Assembly: GCF_052857255.1 (NCBI RefSeq)
Contig: NC_135506.1
Coordinates: 79,468,324-79,532,323, forward strand
Length of the DNA: 64,000 nt
Direction: 5' to 3'
DNA from: Amblyomma americanum
Taxonomy: Eukaryota; Arthropoda; Arachnida; Ixodida; Ixodidae
How positions within the stretch are numbered: the first letter of the stretch is position 1; each line of letters opens with the position of its first letter. The notes beneath the pieces are model-generated. The model was given only the letters and a program-made list of their open reading frames with translations. It did not search any database and was not told where the DNA came from. Positions 57,120-64,000 of the stretch are shown one piece after another. The translations under genes were made by a program, and so were the position numbers.

Positions 57120-58249
57120 CGCAGCCACCTTTCCGCGGCAGTGCTCCCCGATGAATATTGAAACCCGTAATTCTTTGTTTGATGTCAGGTTTAAGCAGTA
57201 CGAGAAAAATTGCTTCAGTCTCAGCGACGTACGTTAAGACGTTAACTCGTGGTAAAATCTGCGCGACTAAGGACAAGAGTTTAGGTCGGCAGATCGGCAG
57301 CAAGTACATGTGTCAAAGGGCATCATTCGTAATCAACTTTTGGAAAACCCAGATGGCCTCCAGCAGTGCGCAATGCAGAATTATTGCGACCAACAAGCAG
57401 ATAAATCATTTTTTTGCAATTTCGTAAATGTAATCGCTGAACGTCAATTCCCTGCAGGTTATCAGACCGAAGTGCTTTCGCCTCCTGAGCTCCCGGACCT
57501 CTGCTTGGATTTGTGTGTGCAACAAGCCGGCCGAGGTTCCCTGGCTATCACATATGACATATGTGCGACATATCACATATGTGTGACATATCACATATGT
57601 GCGTTCTCTCCACGTGGGCTCTCCTCTGCGAGCTATCGGGCACTGCTTCTGTTTTTCATGCCGGCGGAAGTGACCAACATTCCCGCCTCAAGGTCATCCG
57701 CACTTCTGCTGAACGCCTGCTCTGCTAGAAGGCGGCCGCCGTGAGACAGACTTTTCCAGAAAGCAGGAACTGCAGATACACAGAGGCACACACGGACGCG
57801 ACGACCATCGCAGTGACAACCACAACTTCACAGACGACAGATGCAGTTACCATCGCCATGGAGAAAAGCAAGGACAAGCAACACAGAGATGACGCCACGC
57901 CCACAACATACACGCTCATCGACTGGTGGTAAATGAAGTACAATACTGCATAACATCTGCACAACATCAAAAATCTAGTCAGCTCGGTGAAGACAACTGC
58001 TGTGATGCAAGTGCAGTTACGTGAACAAGCCGAGCTGGGAGCTCCATAGCTGCTGGTAGTAAGAGTACTGCGCCATCGAAGACTACATTCGGGAAGCAAG
58101 GACGGGCACGAGCGTTGAGTCCCGGCAAACGATGTGCAGAGGACCAGATAGCCGTCACTGTGAGCAAGACTTCGTCTTCATGGCTGCGGCTTTGACACCG
58201 GCGCCATTAGAGGCAGCTCCTTACGGATATCGTCGGGAGTTCAGCAACC
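57120..58249 (+). other. Exon-like unit E12
   Basis: A strong acceptor (ccttttttttttgcag-type) ends at 57119 and another (cctgcag) ends at 57457. The core near 57636 reads ALLLFFMPAEV in the frame 57310-57744, followed by an A/C-rich tail (57740-57930). The donor AACC|GTGAGT has its GT at 58250. It contains the 57548-57602 palindromic repeat. Confidence 0.4.
57548..57602. repeat. 18-bp tandem palindromic repeat (CATATG)
   Basis: Three near-identical units around cacatatgtg separated by gacatat; each unit is itself an inverted repeat. Confidence 0.9.
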
Positions 58250-58251
58250 GT

Positions 58252-58764
58252 GAGTTTTTGCTTATTTTCTTAAACGTAGAAAGCAGAAGGAACAAATCCT
58301 GTGAGTTCAGGAGCAGCGAGACCACAAAGATAAAAAAATCTTTATAACCGCAGTTGCCACATAGATCGCAATGTAGGCGCGGCTGTCACGAACTAAGGCC
58401 TACGTACCGATTGAAATATTTTGAAGTGACTCAAATCGTATGACTCCGCATTTACAGTGCAGGCGCGTCTGTAGTGGTGGCTATATATCTACAGCAGTCG
58501 AACGTTAAAAACGTCGTTAAACTCATTTTGAGCACCAATAATTGCGTTTTTTCTGAAGGAGCACAAAAAAATGAATGTGGATTATCTCAACTAATCCAGG
58601 ATGTACAGAGTGAAAGCTGTCAGCGTTCGTTGTGCTCATTGGCGTTGGCGTTGACAGTGTTCTGGTCTTGCATGATTTTGAGGAAAGAAAGGACGCATAG
58701 CTGACTCTGTGTCAGTGGATGGCTCAATCGCGCTTTGAGGTACATATGTGGCGGCGGTGAGAGA
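58252..58764. other. Spacer ending in dispersed repeat R-gat, copy 3
   Basis: No gene recognised in the first part. 58622-58760 carries gtgctcattggcgttgg, atgattttgaggaaagaaagg and ggctcaatcgcgctttgag. Its end touches the left edge of duplication copy B. Confidence 0.55.
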
Positions 58765-58767
58765 AGA

Positions 58768-60031
58768 GACCGACGGAAACCCGTGCAATGCATGACAAAC
58801 GCCTCCGCGTACTTCGATCGCCCCATCGTCTGTTCAAATACAACCTTTCAGCTTTGTGCAGAGAGTTCCGCAGCGGCACTTCTACTGTTTTTCATGCTGT
58901 CGATGCAGCCAATCACGCAGGTCTTGCAGCGGCGCCAGTTCTCGCGCTTGCGCCGCCTGCTGTCCTGACTCCTCACACTTCCCACATCCACCACCAAAGC
59001 GCCACCTAGACGCCTGCATAATTAAAATTACACCACATCGAACAACAGACAAAAGACATTTGCATAACATTAACGATAAATAGAACATAAGCACAAGCAC
59101 AAGGTGCGAAGAGTGATTCTGCTAGTTCCCTCGATATCGCGAACCAAGCACCAAGAATATCCCACAGCAATCATCGTGAAGAGCCATTCATATTGACGAA
59201 CACAGCAACAAAAACATGTGGACGTCAATACCACCACTACAGTGAAACACAGCGGCATTAACAACTGACAGTCAAGACGCCCGTCGCCAGAACCACCGCA
59301 GGATGCACAGCGATACCACAACGAAGCAAGGACAAGAAAACAAGAATGAGAAATAAAGAAGGGTCGCCGCGGTGGCTCAGTGGTTATGGCGCTCGGCTAC
59401 TGTCCCGAAAGACGCGGCTTCGATCCCGGCCGCAGCGGTCATATTTCGGTGGAGGCGAAACTCTAGAGGCCTGCGTACTGTTCGATGTCAGTGCACGTTA
59501 AAGAACCCTAGGTGGTCGAAATTTCCGAAACCGTTCACTACGGCACCCATCATAGCGTCTTGCGGGTCGCTTCGAAACATTAAACTCTCATAAACCAAAC
59601 CAATTGAAACATTCATTAGTATTGTGGACCCAAGCTTTATGCAGCAAGGACATCTGTGTTTGCGACATGAATGAAAGAGTAGAGGCGTACTGATGAGGCT
59701 AGAAATACTGTGGGGATAAGATGGCCGCAGCTGTGATGGGACAGGGAGGGATATGGGAGAGCTCTTAGGCCTCCTGTGGATGTGGTGCTGCGGCGCCAGT
59801 ACATCCCAGCCGCCTAGAAGCACCATGAACCCAGGTGATTTTACCTAGCACTACTATCCCAGCTGCAAGGACGAGGACTAACTTTGGAGGCACAACAGCA
59901 AGAATGACATAAGATGGAAAGCACCCTGATCGCACCCATGGAACTGACGAGGGCGGGTGCACTCCGGACTGTCTCACTGTGGCCCTTACGAGCATCAACA
60001 CGGCCTGCGATACTAGACGGAATGCAATGTG
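58768..60031 (+). other. Exon-like unit B1 (duplicate of A1)
   Basis: The core near 58863 reads AALLLFFMLSM in a 77-codon frame (58735-58968). Donor AATGTG|GTGAGC with GT at 60032. SINE at 59368 in the same place as in A1. Confidence 0.35.
59368..59605 (+). mobile_element. tRNA-derived SINE (short form), duplicated with copy B
   Basis: A box cggtggctcagtggttatgg, B box cttcgatcccgg, full body and the ataaaccaaacc tail. Its position matches the SINE at 3696. Confidence 0.9.
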
Positions 60032-60559
60032 GTGAGCTCCTATGCCATCTGGCTTATTTGTCTCTCGCGAGCTAGAACCTTATGTTCATAGGAATGTGCT
60101 CCAGAAAGCATGTGTGATGGCGATGCCACACTCAAGAAGTCTTCCAGAATTACTGACAAGTGACGAGTGCCAATACTCTGCATTACTTATCAACACCTAG
60201 AGTTCTTCATTAATAGTCATCCATTAAGATGAAACTCGCTGTCAAGCTTTCCGCTAATAGCAAAACGATCCCATAATTCGTCATCATGTGGGGAGAGTTG
60301 CTGACAGGGATACCAAGAATTAACTAACTTTATCCCCTGATTTGTACATAAGCTCCGGCGTCGAAACTATGCTTACTGATTCCAGAAAGTAACCCACATG
60401 TTATGCACAGTTATCCAAATTTTGATCCACATTTCCAAGCAATGCTTCCTGGTCGTGCGCAGATGCGTTGACCACGATGACGTAATGAAATTTGGTGCCG
60501 CGTCAAAAAATGTTCAGACATCCTCCAAATTTCGTGGCATGGACGGCGGATGCCAGGTT

Positions 60560-61193
60560 TTTTGCTCATTGGGCATACTGTACAATGCTTTCGCATTTAA
60601 AAAGATGATCACAAGCAAGGCTTCTCTGCAGGTCATCGGTGCAGGCCGCCTGCTGAACACCTATCGTGAGCTGCTTTGCCGTTTTTCCAGGCGAAATCTG
60701 CGCGTGCGTGAGGGATGTGCAGTGTCCCATCCACGCAGCGACGGAAGTCAGCGCCTGCCCCGGTGTCGAGGTCATCCGCATCAACGCAATTCCTCTTGTG
60801 AATGGCGGCCACTCTTCTAGCGACGCGCCGACAGAACACGACATGACCCTAACCGAAGCAAGCACAAATAAGGACATCACAACGGAATCAGCAAAAAGAT
60901 ACAAAACAGCCTTCTTCAATACAGCGAAAACTTGCAACACGATCACGAGAAGAGAGCAGAGCTTTGACAAGACTTTTACACCAGTGAAGAGGATAATAAC
61001 GAACGGTCGAAGACAACTTAGTTGACCTTAGACGAGCAGCGGCAACGGAACCCGGAACTCGTTGGCTGCCAACACTGCACGTAGCGCGAAGCAAGTGGTA
61101 ACCGAAGCTGCGTCTGTGCCTAGACTCTCGATACTCTCCCCGCACCATGGACCTCATCCAAGCCGACCTCTGATCACCTTGGGCGTAGTACTG
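60560..61193 (+). other. Exon-like unit B2 (duplicate of A2)
   Basis: Degenerate core cctcttgtgaatggcggcc near 60792, A/C-rich tail, and donor CTG|GTGAGC with GT at 61194, equivalent to the site at 5490. Confidence 0.3.
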
Positions 61194-62163
61194 GTGAGCA
61201 CAGCATATGTTCTTCGTTTTCGCAAAGCTGAGAGATAGCAGCTAAAGACATCGAGATAACGGCAAGCTGTATGGCGATCATCCCTTCACACCCTTGTATT
61301 CCGGCAAAGTAAAAACGCACCCATGCAACGCAGAGATAAATTATCACGTTCTGGGAATGAATATCTTCGAATTCGCTCCCGTTTCATAAGAGATGCGGAG
61401 AATAGCGTGTACGAGCACTACTATTTCATCTATGGTTTTCATATATGTGCATAGCAAGTAATAACACTCGCTTTGGAAGGCTATGCTCTCACAGATACTT
61501 TTTGTCGCTTGTATCATTGGCCGGTGCTCCGACTATCGAATGTCGCTAATATCTGCTGACGTTAGCCAATCCCTGGTAAGCAACAATAATTGTTAAGTTA
61601 AAGGTGGTATCAGCGACCCATTGAGTGTCGAGCAAAGAAGGAGCGCCATTTTCCCCTCTTCGGCACTTGTCTGTTGTCGGTACTTTTTTTTTGTCTTACT
61701 GCTCAAAACTGTACAGTATGCAGGGACGAACCACGCCACATATTGTGATTTTTCCTCAGCATATCATAAGAAAGTTGTGCTACTTGGACGGTGGAGTCTG
61801 TGCTGAATAAGTCTAGAAGGCTTAGAAGTCGCACTGATAAATAGTGCCATGGAACCTATGCTCAATTTGTTGCATTGCGAGAATTTTACCTGCCCAGCAG
61901 TTCCAGTTGAATGCACTCGCGGAGCCTGCATTATATTTAGCACGTGTGTGATGGCAGGCCCTGATATGAGAGCTGACTCGTATTGGCTGTTTCACCTCAG
62001 CCTATACTAAACAGAGTCGCGTATTTTCATTTATTCTTTTAAAATGTTGGTTTTCGTCACAGGTTTGCACTTAACTACTGCGCACATGCAGAAGGAAATA
62101 TGAAAGGCGCAGTAGATGTGCATAACTCTAAACGTACATCTGCAAATGCCGGGAGTTGGGGGA

Positions 62164-62463
62164 TTAAGAAGTGGATAACTCCGTAGTGGAGGAGTCCGGA
62201 GTGGCGCTCGGACTTGACTTTGGCTTTTTAGTTTTGGCGCTGGTAGAACGTGCCCGCCCCGCCGGAGCTCCGAGGTCCGTGGTCGTGGTGGCCATGGTGA
62301 TGCCGGACGCTTTCTTGCCCTTATCACAAGCGCGCTCATGCGCCGTGTAGCGGTCGTCAGCTTCTAGGCTCTGCACTGGCGCGTCGCCTGCGTATGCTGC
62401 AAGGTTGCCATACATTTCGTATCGGGGCGGTGTCGATAGGTGGCACGCGGTCACCATGTACAT
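62164..62463 (-). other. Minus-strand ORF, longer copy (doubtful)
   Basis: A 99-codon frame reading LSTPPRYEMYGNLAAYAG near its N terminus and a Lys/Thr/Ser-rich C terminus. The copy-A counterpart (6471-6683) has a stop in the upstream part. No domain recognised. Confidence 0.12.
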
Positions 62464-62687
62464 TCTAGTGACATGGAGGTCAGAATAAAACCAGTGGATA
62501 AAGGCTGACCAGCTTTACGCGGAGAAATATTCAGAGCTGCGCATTTCCCTGTTCGTTTCTCTGTTCGATACTTTCCTCAAAGGTCCACGCCGTAAGTTGT
62601 GCATTATCGCAGTGTGGATTGGTACCTATGTAACTGACACTGTTGGTGAATAAACATTTAGGAAGTCTGTATCTCTTATTTCTGCAG

Positions 62688-63648
62688 CCAGTCAAGACCC
62701 TGAGCGCAGCTGGCTCACAAGGCGACTGAACCGCTTACCTGGAGCAGAGCCTTTCGCTCAAAGCCCCAGCACGGCGTCTGCAGGATTGAGCCAGTCTTTC
62801 TGCCACTGACAGTCACCTTTGGTGCCCACAGCGACGCTTCTCTTGTTCTTCATGGTGCCAGAAATCGTCCAGGTGCTAAGAGCACCTTGCACTGCTGCTG
62901 TTTTTCATGCCGGCGGCCTCCCCTATCTAGCCAACGCTACACATCGACACCACCCCCCCCAGCGACAAACTTAGCGAACGCAACACAGCCAGCACAGCCA
63001 GAACAAAAACGTGGGCGAGGTCCGAGAACACAATAAGAATTAGACACAAATCAAGTAGTGAACATAACAACGCTGACACTGTCAATGCAACCATGCTCAC
63101 CAACATAAGAAGAACCGTTAAATGGTATACGTCTACATCCACAAAATTGTGAACAGCAATGAACACGAACAAATTGATCAACACAATAGACCGCAAGTTT
63201 CTACGCCCTGCTACACTGCATTCAAATATAGTATTAATGCGTACAAACACTACCTTAAAAATTGTACCAACACAAGAATCCTGCAGCACTAACCGCAGAC
63301 GGGGCTCGGCAAACCTGTAAAGGTTTTAAAACATGACACCCAGCAACACCAACAGCCCACGTTTTACAGGAACTAAGACACCACACAAAGCATTGCGAAA
63401 TCCACAAGATACTTGGACGGACACCGATGGCACCAGCTGCAGTTACTACGACGAGCACGACCGCCAACACGACTATCGATGACATGCTGTAAGGATACTG
63501 GCGACCAGTTGCACGCCAGCATCACAGAGCTCTACCAGCACTCTCCAGCGACAACTCCGATTGTACTCCGGACATTCACCGCTGCGGCAGTGACGAGGCT
63601 TCGCCACATTCCGTGATTCCAGCCCGGATGAAATTCACATGCAGCACG
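62688..63648 (+). other. Exon-like unit B3 (duplicate of A3)
   Basis: Acceptor cttatttctgcag ends at 62687; donor CACG|GTGAGT with GT at 63649. The core near 62834 reads TLLLFFMVP. Both splice sites are unchanged relative to copy A, whereas indels occur within the unit. Confidence 0.42.
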
Positions 63649-63870
63649 GTGAGTTCATTGACAGCCTCGCTCTTTTCATATTTTCATATTTGTATAAATA
63701 AATATGACCGTGCTAGCTAAAGCCATATGTAGCATGCAGGTAACAAAATTTCGGCGGCGGGGGCTGAATGTCGTGGCAGGCTCCTGGTGAAACTCACGCC
63801 CACGGCGAATTATGACGATATAGCGTCAGTATATGTCTTTCTCTGAATCCCAAGTTTCCATTTTCTGCAG

Positions 63871-64000
63871 GTTGACTCATCTGGCTCCTGGCACCATTTC
63901 GGATTGGCTGCTTGAAAGTGAAGCATTTCTGCCCGGGCGTCATCAGTCCTGTTCTTCTTCGTGGTGGCTGTTACCGCACAACGGCCCACCCTGTACGCCT
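63871..64000 (+). other. Exon-like unit B4 (start only)
   Basis: Acceptor ttccattttctgcag ends at 63870, equivalent to 10072; the unit runs off the window. Confidence 0.3.

Larger units (their letters stand above)
58765..64000. repeat. Segmental duplication 1, copy B (runs off the window)
   Basis: Collinear with 3098-10205, lacking the 1.93-kb segment 8026-9955. The left edge at 58765 abuts a dispersed repeat. All exon-like splice sites seen in copy A are present. Confidence 0.93.

Noticed and set aside
1245..59605. tRNA genes at the A/B-box hits
   Set aside because: Each hit continues into the common SINE body and is present in many copies; none forms a complete cloverleaf ending at a tRNA 3' end.

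Overview
The window looks like a stretch of a large, repeat-rich arthropod genome, most probably a hard tick. The main reason is many copies of a tRNA-derived SINE with intact A/B boxes that resembles the tick Ruka family. Supporting reasons are two kinds of Penelope-like elements with GIY-YIG endonuclease, several non-LTR retrotransposons, and no recognisable conserved host protein gene. The genus cannot be fixed from sequence alone.

Layout. (1) 1-12.5 kb and 39-64 kb hold a plus-strand series of exon-like units, about 0.4-1.2 kb each. Typical units have a pyrimidine-tract/CAG acceptor, a short core that reads AALLLFFMLAA-like in one frame, an A/C-rich tail, and a GTGAGT/GTGAGC donor. I count at least 12 plausible units. 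They share no protein family I recognise, and the set may be exons of a long, perhaps non-coding, transcript or a repeat family that mimics exons. (2) 3.1-10.2 kb is duplicated at 58.8-64.0 kb in the same orientation (offset about 55.7 kb), with a 1.93-kb indel between the copies. A second, shorter duplication links 1.0-1.5 kb to 51.5-52.0 kb. (3) 12.5-39 kb is an island of nested mobile elements. It contains a decayed I/R1-type LINE carrying a nested LINE; a TTA-flanked MITE interrupted by a complete head-to-head inverted Penelope-like insertion with a 12-bp target duplication; an intact 1181-codon LINE with a 13-bp target duplication; a TATA/Inr promoter candidate about 90 bp beyond it; a dense SINE cluster; a LINE fragment with 5' inversion; and a CR1/Jockey-like LINE. 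(4) 42.2-44.1 kb is a second, different Penelope-like pseudogene. (5) 54.1-55.5 kb is a 290-bp tandem satellite with an alternating two-monomer higher-order structure.

The only intact long reading frames are the LINE ORF2 (25811-29356) and the C-terminal two-thirds of one Penelope-like ORF (18734-19738, minus). These are selfish elements. The host content is the exon-like array and one candidate first exon at 29.6-29.9 kb. All exon calls are from splice-site inspection only, with no transcript evidence.
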